From: Agroathelia rolfsii
Lineage: Eukaryota; Basidiomycota; Agaricomycetes; Amylocorticiales; Amylocorticiaceae
Reading direction: 5' to 3'
Length of the DNA stretch: 64,000 nucleotides
Assembly (NCBI GenBank): GCA_018343915.1
Contig: JABRWF010000001.1
Coordinates: 2,852,001-2,916,000, forward strand
Under the pieces are notes generated by a model that was not told where the DNA came from, searched no databases, and was given only the letters and a program-made list of their open reading frames with translations. This document shows, piece after piece, positions 24,767 to 35,448 of this stretch (positions are counted from its first letter, which is position 1; each line of letters starts with the position of its first letter). The position numbers were made by a program, and so were the translations under genes.

Positions 24767-27700
24767 TTAAGCTGCATGATACCAGTGTCTAGATCCATGC
24801 AGGAACCAAAAGGTTGCCTGCTCCTCTTCGTCGTTCAGGGGCCGTTGGCAATAATCACTAGGAGAGCGTTTGTCAGTCAAGGCAGTTCGTGGTTCGGCAA
24901 ATCCCTCTTCTACAAGGTAACACATGATTTCATGTATTTCTTGTCGATCGTAAGTGTCTCGGAGGTGCCATCGCAATTGAGCCTACGGGGAGGTACCAAC
25001 ATGTCAGACGTCAACAACAGATTGAGGGGTTGAAATGATGACGGACATGAGATATTCCTGGATGAAGTAGTATAACGCCCACGTGTGCACGAAGTGCTGC
25101 TGTCCATATATCCATCATCTTTTCACCGTTTAGGTTCAGCCAACGACGAGGAAAAGCCCGTGAGGGAGGAGCGTTGGGTGCAGAAACGGTGACTGCCCAT
25201 GCCGAAAGAAACTCCGATGATACAAGTACGACGTTTGTATAACCCGTCCAGAAGAGAATAGGGACTGGTGCCGTAACCAGATGGTTGACGATGTTATTTC
25301 CGTCATCGGATTGGAGGATTTGCCGAAGCTATAAAGAAATCAGCCTACTGCGGACAGGGTGGAGAGAGATAATTACATCTGGATGCGTTGAAGACACTCC
25401 ATCAGGTCCAAACATCTTCACAGTTTCTATAACAGCGAGATATTTTGCCTTGGTCTGCTCGTCCTCGATTTCATTGATTATTCCTGCCGTTTCATCCTGA
25501 AGGCACACGGGACAGTCAACGAGGCACATAGCTCCACGCTTGCAGCATTTATTGGTCCCATGTATAGATAATGAAGTAGCTTCGGCGTTCGCGCTCGAAG
25601 AAATGGTTTCCGATAATGGTGGGCCAGAATCATCCTCCAAGTCGGACCACAGGGACAAATCACGAAAGCGTACACTTAGGCCAATCTCAAGGTGAATGTC
25701 GTCTGTGGGCAATAATTTCAATACTGATAAAAAAAATTTGCTGATGAATTTATATCACGCACCGGCCTTCTTACTATTCCAGTCCAAAACGACTCTACCG
25801 ACTTGCGCATCACGCGTATCAATTTTGAAGTCCATCTTTGGAGATGAGGCACAAATCCAAACGTCATGGGTTGAATTTCATACCTTATCTTCAGAAGTCA
25901 GTTGGATGACTACTGCAAGATCACCATCCGCTGCAAGCAGAGACCAGTCGCGCCATTCCCCTTCATGATCGGCAGATATTTCCTCCAATGTGCTGGCGTC
26001 TTGAAAAATATCTTTTGAGATGGGACCTCCCATCATTTTTTGATTCCTAATATACTTGTCTGTATAATTCGGTAATATAACCAACGAAGTATACGTACGG
26101 TTCAGATATCCTCATGAGTCTTCCAGGATGGGGCTTCCAAGACACTTTGCTAAGCACGTTATTGTCGGTTAAGCGTGACATGGCAGTGTTCATCTCATGT
26201 TCTTTTAGGTCTCGCGCAAGCAAAGAGCCTGCATCGGCAGTGTAAGACGAATCGGGTGCACTGAACAACATCTAAGTAACAGTTTTCAGTAAACCAAAAT
26301 AAAATATGTTCAATCGAGAGGCAAAACCTTTAGCGCCCCTTCCGTGTATAGGGTAACATTGTCGATTATATCTTCTTGTGGAACAATCTCAGACTCCATG
26401 ACATTGGGATGCTTTAGCAAGCTCTTCTCGCGGCCCTCTTCAACGAATGATTGCCACATGAAATCATACACAGGAGATGTAGCAATTGGCTCATCGATCG
26501 TCCATTGATCATATAACGCGTCAATATCCACTGGAATCTTGGTTACGAAGTCTTGGTCATTCAATACAAAACCAACACGACTACTTGTGGTCAATATAGT
26601 CATCCTACATTGGTAGGTGTCGAATACTCACAGTGCCGTCTTATCCACATGCCTCCTCAAAAATTCAAGATGAGTTATAATATCGAAGTTGGAGGCGCTG
26701 TCTTGATCCGGATCAGGCAAGACGTCAGTACCCCGGTGTGCGATCCACAAATCGTGCCAATAATCCTCTAGTCGTTTCATATAGGCATCCGTGACGGAAT
26801 TTTCTCTCAAAGAAGTAACTCGTTGTCTGACACTGTTTCGAGGCACTGCTGGGAAAATGATCTCATAAGCGCTAAGATCTTGTTTTCTGGAGTAGCGCCA
26901 GCGCGCACGAATGATTGCGGTAGCATCAAGCGCAAGCTCGTCGTACTCTGCATTCCAATGGAAACGTGTTCTGCGCCTTGGTTTGTGCAAATCGGCACCT
27001 CTCTCTGGAGCTTTTGGGATATCAGACGCTTTGTAACTTATACGGTGTAACCAAACGTACCGGGATTTTCATCGTTACCGTCTTCAACATTTTTCTTCTT
27101 ATCCTTCTTTGCTCTCGACTTCGTAGGCCTACGCTGTAACGCTGGCCCCTGTTGTCCGATGAGTGTTCTGACAGATTTAGCACCGGCATTCATGATGGGA
27201 GGCGGTAACGGCTTTTGGGGCGCTACTCTTGGAGGTTTTGCCATCATAGACGTAGCTGCTTGTGTCTCCCGAATTGCGTTCAAGATTTCTGCCCTCCATT
27301 TAGGCTGATCTCCCCTGCCAGTACTAGCGCGAAGATAACGATTCCACACATGTGCAAGACGGGAAGCCAATGACCCCTCTATCGGACCTGGATGTACCTC
27401 ATTCACCAAAGCTTCCCAGTCCGCCTTCTTCTGAGCCTTGTCACGTGTGGCGCGGGTAGCGAGGGGAGACGTTGCGTTGTCACCATTTGCAGATTCCGTC
27501 CTTACTTGTTGTGCCTTCGTCCTTACAGATTTCGTCCTTGACTTCGATATGTCCCTGATTATCGACGCCTTTTCTTTGCTGAAGAAATTCTTGACAGTAT
27601 CCAGAGGGGCACTGATAACCCATGCAATTTTGTTGAGCAGTGTTTCTCCGGCGCCTTCATCTGAAAGGAGTTCTCCCGTATTTCCTTCGATAAATCTTCG

Positions 27701-30700
27701 CATGTAACGACGCTGAAGCCAAGTAAACGAATAGTCCGACTTCCATGAACCCTCTCGGCGTATAGCCCGTGCAGTCTTCGAAGGATTATAGAGCCGATCA
27801 TGGGAAGTGCGAACATCATGTGTAGGACACTGGACTGGAGTGGCATCAGCCAAGCTCATGTGGACGGATTCACGTAATTCCTTCCAATAGAGCTCGCCTT
27901 CTTGAACGCTGCTAACCGATAGAGTCTTGTATAGCGGAGGGTCGGTTTGGGATAGCGACCATAGATGAATTGGGGCTTGAGTGTTGAACATCCATAAATT
28001 GATAGAAGAGATATCGTCTGTAGCAGTTGCATAATCGAAAGACAAATTTTCACCGTTCAAGTGACCTTGAACGTCGAAGGTATCAGAGGTCGAAGGCTTC
28101 AGGGGGCGTACTAGGTCTAGGCCCCATAGCAGCTCTAGAATATCCTGAAGGCGAGCACGGCCCCTAGACCTGGCTAATTGCAAAGCGTTCCGTATCGAAG
28201 GGGGAGCGGACTTGAGAGGTATATGACTACTATCGGGATTGGAAAGGAACTCTACGAGACCGGGTTCATAGACCTGGAGCGCTATGAATGCGCACACCTG
28301 AGCTACACTAAGTTCAGTAGTGAGGTAATCCAAGTGAACAATTCGATGAGGGGCCGAAGTTATCCCAGACTGGTTTGTTTCCCTTTGAAAGGCATCAAGA
28401 AGGTCAAGGTGGAAACGTCGGGCACGGGAATAACGTCCGATGATAAAACCGTAAAGTTGTGAAAGTGTTGTATGTTCACGAAGTAGTTCTTCACGAATCA
28501 TCGCATCATCCTGACGAAATAGTGCGTCGGCTGTGTCTTCGTCCTGATCCCAGTGCTGATTGACGTGCATGACAGTAAGTGTTTGATTAGGTAGAGGCGA
28601 CAACGTTGTAGGTTGAACGGATGGGGTCACACGCATCACAACGTTGTCGGGTACTTGCGATATCTTTCTCGAAAGGGAAGGATCGGTAGATGGAGGACGA
28701 CTTAGCTCTCCAAGAAACGTAGCAATGGTATCCTGATTGGTATCGGGTAAGTAGACGAGATGGACCTGCCGGATAGAACCAGCTGGAGTAGAAATAGTTG
28801 TTTTCAGTGATTTCAATTTGCCTTGATAAATCATCCTGCCAATTGTAGATTCAACGGTACGCTTGTCCAATTTGGCATTGAGTGGGGTGCTTGTAGGCTC
28901 TCCTGCTCGGATTTTTGTTGCAACAAGGGATTCGTGTGTCTCAACTATGCTTTTGTTGTTGACCTGAGCTACACCACCAAGACGCAAAACCACTTCGAGT
29001 AGCTCGTTTTCACGGCGCGCATGAGATACATTGGTCCTACTGCGTGCTTCATTGCCATGCCCTGGTTTACTTCGCTTCCGAGATGAATCGAGCTCCGCAT
29101 CGATAAGATCTCGCTTGAGATTTGAACGGCCAATAGGAGCGATTTCCTGGGGCAAGAGAAGAAATAAGAAACCTAATGTGACAGAGAACTGCCTAAGTGT
29201 ATACCCTAGCGTTAGCGACAGAAACTGGATCATAGATACTATCATCAGCATGGCTTTCAGCTGGATATTCGACAGTACTCGAAGCCCTTTCACTTCTATC
29301 AGGTGTATTCGAGTATATTGTGGGTCGTAGGGAAGCATTTGAATCGGCTTCAGGAGCATCGATTTGCATGTTGTTACGACCCACAGCTGGGTTTAAGGCT
29401 AAAGAGATGGCATTTTCAGGGTCCAAGGGTGCGGATACGCCTTGACTCGTTTGGATCTCGTCAAGGGGAGGGATAGCGGAATCGTCGTTTTCAGCGAGGG
29501 TCGAATTATCACGATCTAATATAGTATGAGAATGCTCATTAGCATCATGTAAAATCAATACGCACCATTGGGTGCTTGGGAAGAAGTTTGGGTATGGTTT
29601 TGTTCTTCGGTAAAAGGTATGTTTAATAATGAGGTTGTCAGCGGTAGGAAGCCATTATTACCGTGATTAAGGGTGTGTCCCTCATTTTCTGGATTTGTGG
29701 CCACTTCGGGCTTCTTAGGGGGACGTCCTCGTCGCTTGGGTGTTTGAAGCGAGTTACTTGGAGCTGTCGTGACTGGGGCTGTTGCAGTTACATCATCCGG
29801 CTTCTTCTTCGGAGGTCTTCCGCGTTTTCGTTTTGGAAGCACCTCACTCGGACTTGCTTGTGGGCCATCAGTAGGTCCATCTAGGCCTTGTCGTTTGCGC
29901 TTGTTCCCAGCCTTTTTCTTGCTGCCTCTTTGAAACTCATCTTGAAAGCGGTGAAGAGCGGAGTCATTGGGATAGAATGCATCCGCAGAGATCTCGGCGA
30001 ATTCACCGATGTGAGAAAGGTCAGCGGTATACCATTCCTGTTTTTCCTGCCCTAGATTCTCTCGCTCGTTGACTTCCCTGGCTGAACCCAAAGTATAAAA
30101 ACGATGTCTATGCTCCCGGCCCTTGGTTTCCATGAGACCCACCACGGCGAGATCGAGAAGATGCTTCGGAGGGAGTGAATTTTCCATTCCTCTCCCGAGC
30201 AAGAGGAGTTCAAATATGCGCTTATCTAAATTGCCAAGACAAGCCGATAGTTCCTGATATGTAGATTAACGCGAATACACTTCCCAAATGATTTATTTCT
30301 TACGGAAAGCGTAAGGCCATTACATCCAGAGGCTCTCAAATGATCCAATATTTGCACGTGCAGAGTTGATTGCGATACCATTGTACTCCCTGTTGAGACA
30401 AGCGTACCATTAGCCAAAATCCAAAAAGGATAAATCATCATTAACCATCAGATCCGAATAAGGATGAATGAGAGTTTTGTTCGTCGCGGGACTCGGGGAT
30501 AGCGATGAGACTAGCATTGCTGAAATCCTTCGTGTCAGATTGTAGTAGGCGGATATAACCAGGAGAAGCGCTCGATTTCCCGGGTAGAGAGATACGTTCT
30601 ATCACTCCATGATTTTCGAGTTCCTTCAGACGAGTTGCGAAAAAGCGGCGATCCGTTTTAGTTGGATTTTGGAATCCCTGAATCGGCCGTTGGTAATGTA

Positions 30701-31881
30701 GTATGAACGGCACTATAATTTGAAACCCACCAAAGTAAGGATGAGATTATTAGTCTTGCACATATGATCCTCAGACTTCTTGAGCAAGTTGACCAGTCGC
30801 GCTTGGATAAGTGGGAGGCTCGAAATATGACGTGTGTCGATTGGGTCGAATTGGGGCTGTTCTCCCGGCGTAATGGGCTTATCACTCCCATCCTCTTCCA
30901 TGTCGTCCCCCGCTTGAGCGATTGCCTCTGATGTTTCCTCTCTGATCTTCGACCATACAGGGCTTCGTTCGTAAAAATACTTGTGAAGGCACAAGTTCGC
31001 ACCAATACCAGCGCGTCGCAATTTCACACTAAAATCAAAGTCAGCCAAGGTAATACGCCTTTTCCGAGAACTGAATTACATGAGGCCCAGCTCATCAAGC
31101 TGCTTAACCAAATAGAAGCAAGTTTTTTGGTCATACCCAGATCGTTTGCCAAGATCTACAACGCTCATGCCGGATTCTCTGCCTCGTGTGATGAGTTGAA
31201 GAGCAGTATATACCATCGGAGTCAATTTTGGAGGCTGTATGCGAGTGAACAATCAATGTTTTACGAAAGAGGAACAATGATACACAGTCATTTACCCGGA
31301 AAGGTGAGCCAGTAATGGATCTAAAAATTGTGTGGGGGGACACTGCAACCCGTAATGTATCCCCATATTGTGCAAGTAGTTCTCTCAGGGGTACGCGGTG
31401 CGCATTTTGGAGTAACTCCAACGCAGGAAGTGCTTGCTCTTGTTCGACCTCGCCGTCTTTTTTAACTTTTTTCTTGGCACTTTGTTGAGGTGCTATGTAC
31501 ACTTCAGAAGTGTTCCAAGACGGGACGGTCCCGACATACACATCGGGTTGTTGCACTATGATAGACCAGACTAGGGCAGAGAATGGATCATCAACAACCT
31601 GTTTAGGCGTTGACGGTTCTTTGGACTCTTGTTCGTAAAATCCCGAAATGAAATCCTTTAAGCGAGAAATGCTGGATCCTGTTGGATGATCAGCTGTGTT
31701 TTCATTTTCTCAAAGAAAAAGGTACAACGCGGCGACGCTGGGATTCGAACACGCCTCCAAACACCTTTGCCTAACCAATGACCAGAGGCCTTATGACGCT
31801 CATAACTCATAGAACAAACAACGTACCAAGATCACCATCAAAAGCAAGCTCTTTCAAGCAATGCTGCACCAGTTCATCCAT
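24767..31881 (-). CDS. TFC3: TFIIIC B-block-binding subunit
   Basis: This is the largest TFIIIC subunit (tau138/TFC3). It recognises the B box of tRNA genes and recruits TFIIIB and RNA polymerase III. The gene has roughly 20 introns and should encode about 2,000 residues. Exon 1 (31827-31881) reads MDELVQHCLKELAFDGDLG and is followed by an unusually long 133-base intron (31694-31826). The B-block-binding winged helix lies near residues 150-200 (VYTALQLITRGRESGMSVVD ... GYDQKTCFYLVKQLDELGL). Two AT-hooks occur in the middle (KRKRGRPPKKK and PKRRGRPPKKP, about 29700-29840). The segment around 26650-26990 is SANT-like (RRRTRFHWNAEYDELALDAT). The C-terminal part ends LRDTYDRQEIHEIMCYLVEE then HWYHAA. 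I inferred the exon chain from frame and splice sites. Some of the small 3' exons (24980-26300) are uncertain. Confidence 0.88.
31716..31784 (-). other. tRNA-like A-box/B-box element with T5 run inside TFC3 intron 1
   Basis: Read on the TFC3 sense strand, the intron contains an A-box-like TGGTCATTGGTTAGGC (31784-31769), then TGTTCGAATCC (31751-31741), which matches the B-box consensus GGTTCGANTCC at all but its first base, then TTTTT (31720-31716), a pol III terminator. The acceptor and T stems do not pair and the box spacing (33 bases) is shorter than in a tRNA, so this is not a functional tRNA. It could be a tRNA relic, a tRNA-derived SINE fragment, or a TFIIIC-binding site. Confidence 0.35.
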
Positions 31882-32195
31882 TTTCTTATCAACTCAAGTG
31901 GTGGGAGTTCGTCCAGCGGGAGATGCGAAGTATGGTCAATTTGTCATGTACTTGTCAATTCCCTTCTATCCCACGTGCTTAGATAAAACAAATGTAGATA
32001 TCCAAAGAACGTCTTTACCAAAATCAAGCTTGTAGAACAGGATGAAAAGTCCTTGGAATGTTTTTGAACGTCCGGAACAGCTGGAACAACGCGAGGATGA
32101 CTGCCCCACTGCGTGACGGTTGTGAGCTAGGCCTGTCACACGAGCCTCAGGCTATTTGGCCAGGCAACCCCGACCGAGGAAATACTGGAATAATA

Positions 32196-33092
32196 CTACA
32201 AGAATTGCGAGAAGTCCCCAACACCAGCATGAGCGGCGAGTACCTGAATCTGGTTGTCTAAGAGGTCTATGGAAGCGTAAATACATGTAGAATATAGCGT
32301 AAGAATAATCGTCAAACGAATGGCAGCCTTGGAAAGGGCAATTTTCGACCCATGGGCGGTCGTGTAAAGAGGATCCATCTAGAAATTTCCAACAAAAAAC
32401 CCAGTATGAAAGCAAATTCTATGGCCCTCTCCTTACACAGCCATGGCCTGCCGGTCCTGCGATTCATACATTTGTCGCAAGACGTTCGTGAAACCGATTT
32501 TGCCAAGCTGCGCGTTTTGCTCAAATCGCTGAACCAGCCAGTTCTCCAGCTTATCGGCAACACTTCGCCATAGAGCCATCCGAGCTTGGATTTCGGCGGT
32601 TTGCAAGAATTCTGTCCTTTGGCTATTTGGCATTGGCGAGTATCGGATTTGCTCGTAACATGTTGCGAACTGGGACAGGGATAGGTTGACAGAGGTGATG
32701 GTAGCGGTTTGCGTCGCGGGGTCAACGAACGAGATTTCTCGTACAAAAGCATCCTCGGAGCCGCCAAAGAGCTACAAGCCATGGTTATCAGTGTGGAGTA
32801 AGCTACAAATCCACCAATCCCAATGGCTTACCTTGACAATCCAAACCGGCGCCTTCTGCTTGCATCCCAATATGCGCTCTGTCCGTATGACGCCTGTCTT
32901 TGGATCCACAGAACGATCCAAGACATCTATTGTCACGACGTGGCTACATTGAGGGTTGGGATATTTATGCCACATGCCGTTCACAACATGTGTCCAGGGA
33001 TGACTAGGAGAAAGCCCAGTAAGTCTCAAGCATCACACAAAGCAGAGCAAAATCGATTACTCGTAGCTATATTTCTGAGAGAAGAAATGCAT
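32196..33092 (-). CDS. UPS2: Ups2/PRELID3-type phospholipid transfer protein of the mitochondrial intermembrane space
   Basis: PRELI/MSF1-domain proteins carry phosphatidylserine or phosphatidic acid between the mitochondrial membranes with Mdm35. Exons 33061-33092, 32832-33003 and 32439-32771 give the full PRELI domain: MHFFSQKYSYD, HPWTHVVNGMWHKYPNP, IDVLDRSVDPKTGVIRTERI, then LENWLVQRFEQNAQLGKIGF. The IDVLDR and CKQKAPVWIVK segments are closer to Ups2 than Ups1. If the third exon is read through, translation stops at 32433 after 180 residues. A GTGTAAGG donor at 32438 and an ATTTCTAG acceptor at 32379 define a 60-base intron that would instead add an exon (32196-32378) with a hydrophobic segment, giving 239 residues, close to yeast Ups2. 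I favour the longer form but both are possible. Confidence 0.85.
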
Positions 33093-33455
33093 TATGACAG
33101 CAAAGAGCAAGAGTATAGGATACTAATGCCGATGTGAGAGATAGAGTACAAGGAGAATATGGAGCGGAGCGGTGTCTACAAATCCGACCTGTGATTCCTA
33201 CTCCGTAAGTCCTACGGCATTTGTAGAACTCCGCTCGGGCCGGCTAAAAACACTTATTGATTGGCCAATCCCAAGCGCTGTAATTCTCAATTCACTTGTG
33301 CTGTCGGATATACGCTCCAACTATCTGAAATATACACTCGTAGTACGACATCAGAAAAATGATATTAAGCTTAGCAATACAAGTCATTCATCTCTACAAT
33401 CGCATCTAGTAAATATTACTCGAACATATTTCTAAATAGCTGTGAGCCAATAGCA
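33093..33455. other. Promoter of UPS2 and 3' flank of the metallo-beta-lactamase gene
   Basis: No supported gene. AT-rich between 33280 and 33440. Confidence 0.45.
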
Positions 33456-34916
33456 TCAACGATAGGTGTTGTCAACAACAGTGCCATCTGGTGATATCAG
33501 GATGCGAAGACCATCATGAGCTGGACGCAGCCAGATTGACTCCCCATCTTCGACCAAGTCAATCCCCTTTCTTTCGTTATCCGAAAGATTTGGATAAAGC
33601 TGCTCCCGCTCCTGGGACTCCATGCCGACTAGCTCACCAATAGTGGTATACTCTTCGTGAGATAACTCATGAGAGAAACCAGTGAGATATGTCCGCTGAG
33701 CGCCAAGCCTCCTTGCAGTAGAAACGGACTGAGAAAGACCTAAATGAGATGTATGTTTTTGCAGTCTAAGGCAGTCCAATATAAACACTGGTGTGGTCGC
33801 TTCTTCAAGTAGAAGGCTCCAAACATTCTCAGGTATATGAGAAGTGTCGGATATGTAGACAAAATCGCGGAATTTGAACCCTAGGGAAAAGTAAGGAGTG
33901 ACAGCCGTAGCAGATACAGCCTGTAGTTTAACGTCGAGTTCGTTTGGAGCGGCTTCCTGGGGATGAGCGTTCTCAGGTGGTGTGGGCACAGTGCCGGTGG
34001 ACGGCGTATGAGCCGGGCTAGGAAGGTATGTGACTTCAGGAGTCGGACAAACAGAGAAGACCCGACCGTGATGTACTGGTTGGGTCCAGGGTGCCATGAG
34101 AAAGCGGCAATGATAGAGATGACAACACACACCAGAAAAGGGGGTGACCATTATGCCAGTATCAGCTATTTCAAACGATGTTTGATCATCAATAACATGC
34201 CATTTGAATTCGGGAACCTAAAAGAACTTAAGAAATAGCCGGTAGGAAGATTTATGTACGTACGTCTCCACCACCCGAAGCATATTCCTTTGCAACCAGG
34301 TAAGGGAATGATCTTTGAACCTCAGTAAATGTCGAGCTAGACACATATAATTCAATGTGCGACTGAATGTTATTGTGAAGCGTCCAACCTATAACGAATT
34401 AAGCTCAAGAAAGATCGGAGTCACGATCATCATGCACTTACCACGCAGGTCATCAAGACCATTCATGGCTATCAATTTTTTTATTGAATTTCGACGGGTC
34501 ATCGAGACTACAATGCCGAGCTTACCATCAGCATGTGCATGGGTTATAAGGACGGCATCTATCTTTCGAAGACCGTACTCAGGAAACCACTCAATTGCAG
34601 CTTCACGAAAGTTTTTCCCGACATCTATGACAATTGTTCTGAAGTTTCTGAATAAGCAACCATCATTAAATCAGGCACTGTGATATCGTTATACGCACAC
34701 GGGTTGACTGTCCTTCCCTTTACATCTCACGACAGCAGACGTATTCCGGCGAATGTTTTTCTTTCCCTCTGGCTTACGAGTAGAGAGACAAGTTTGGCAT
34801 GGCTTAGTGCCAGGCAGTGCGGTCAAGCATTCGATGTTGGGAATACTAGAAGAAGTGCCGGTGCCGAGGAAGATAAGCTCAGTATTGACAGAGTTCGTGA
34901 AGTTAGTCGAAGACAT
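33456..34916 (-). CDS. PhnP-like metallo-beta-lactamase-fold hydrolase
   Basis: The protein starts MSSTNFTNSVNTELIFLGTG. The metal-binding HxHxD motif is spread over an intron (ITHAHADA joined to MNGLDDLR), a signature of the PhnP/cyclic-phosphodiesterase branch of the metallo-beta-lactamase superfamily. Further matching segments are GTKPCQTCLSTRK (a CxxC in the N-terminal loop, as in PhnP), FVYISDTSHIPE (bridging Asp), and HTSHLGLSQSVSTARRLGAQ followed by TYLTGFSHELSH (C-terminal histidine motif). Such enzymes cleave cyclic phosphodiesters, but the substrate in fungi is not known to me. The start is the first ATG before the first beta strand. About five short introns are required and the exon borders are approximate. 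Confidence 0.85.
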
Positions 34917-35448
34917 GGTAGGAGAAAGCGTCTAGAGACAATAGCCGGCAGTTGGGGCCTCCCACATACACAGATTGTACATGGGGTTTATAAATCATTT
35001 TCGTGATCCCTTGATGGGTATTTCAGCTTATCCGAAACAGGTAACCGCGATCGGAAACGGGCAATCGCCGTGGCGTAATTATATGCCACGCAACGCCATC
35101 TGAGTAATGCTGTGAATGTAGCGCGATGATATATTTGATTGCGAAATACAGTCATCATCAACATGGTCGTACGATCGAAAGATGAGGAGAGGTCGAGGGT
35201 GACATATGACATCCTCGAAGCATTCGCCCTGCCTAGCTGTCAAGGACCGAACAGACAAGCTAGTGAATATGGCACTTCTCCCGGATTGGAAGTATTTTTC
35301 AGCTTCTTATCATAATCATGGGTCTTATCATGATGAACGATGGTTCAAAAAGACCTCGACCAGGAACTGCATCATTACGCCGCCGGTAATTCATTTATAA
35401 TTCTGATCCTACACATGCTACATCGAAACAATAAAAAAAAACCTTCCC
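34917..35448. other. Spacer between the hydrolase promoter and the DRG1 3' end
   Basis: No supported gene. A 64-codon plus-strand frame at 35206-35400 has no recognisable motif, and I treat it as chance. Confidence 0.45.

Noticed and set aside
31716..31800. A functional tRNA gene on the minus strand
   Set aside because: B box and terminator are present, but acceptor and T stems do not pair and the A-to-B spacing is too short.
35206..35400. A 64-codon plus-strand frame between the hydrolase and DRG1
   Set aside because: No motif, no splice context, and of a length expected by chance.
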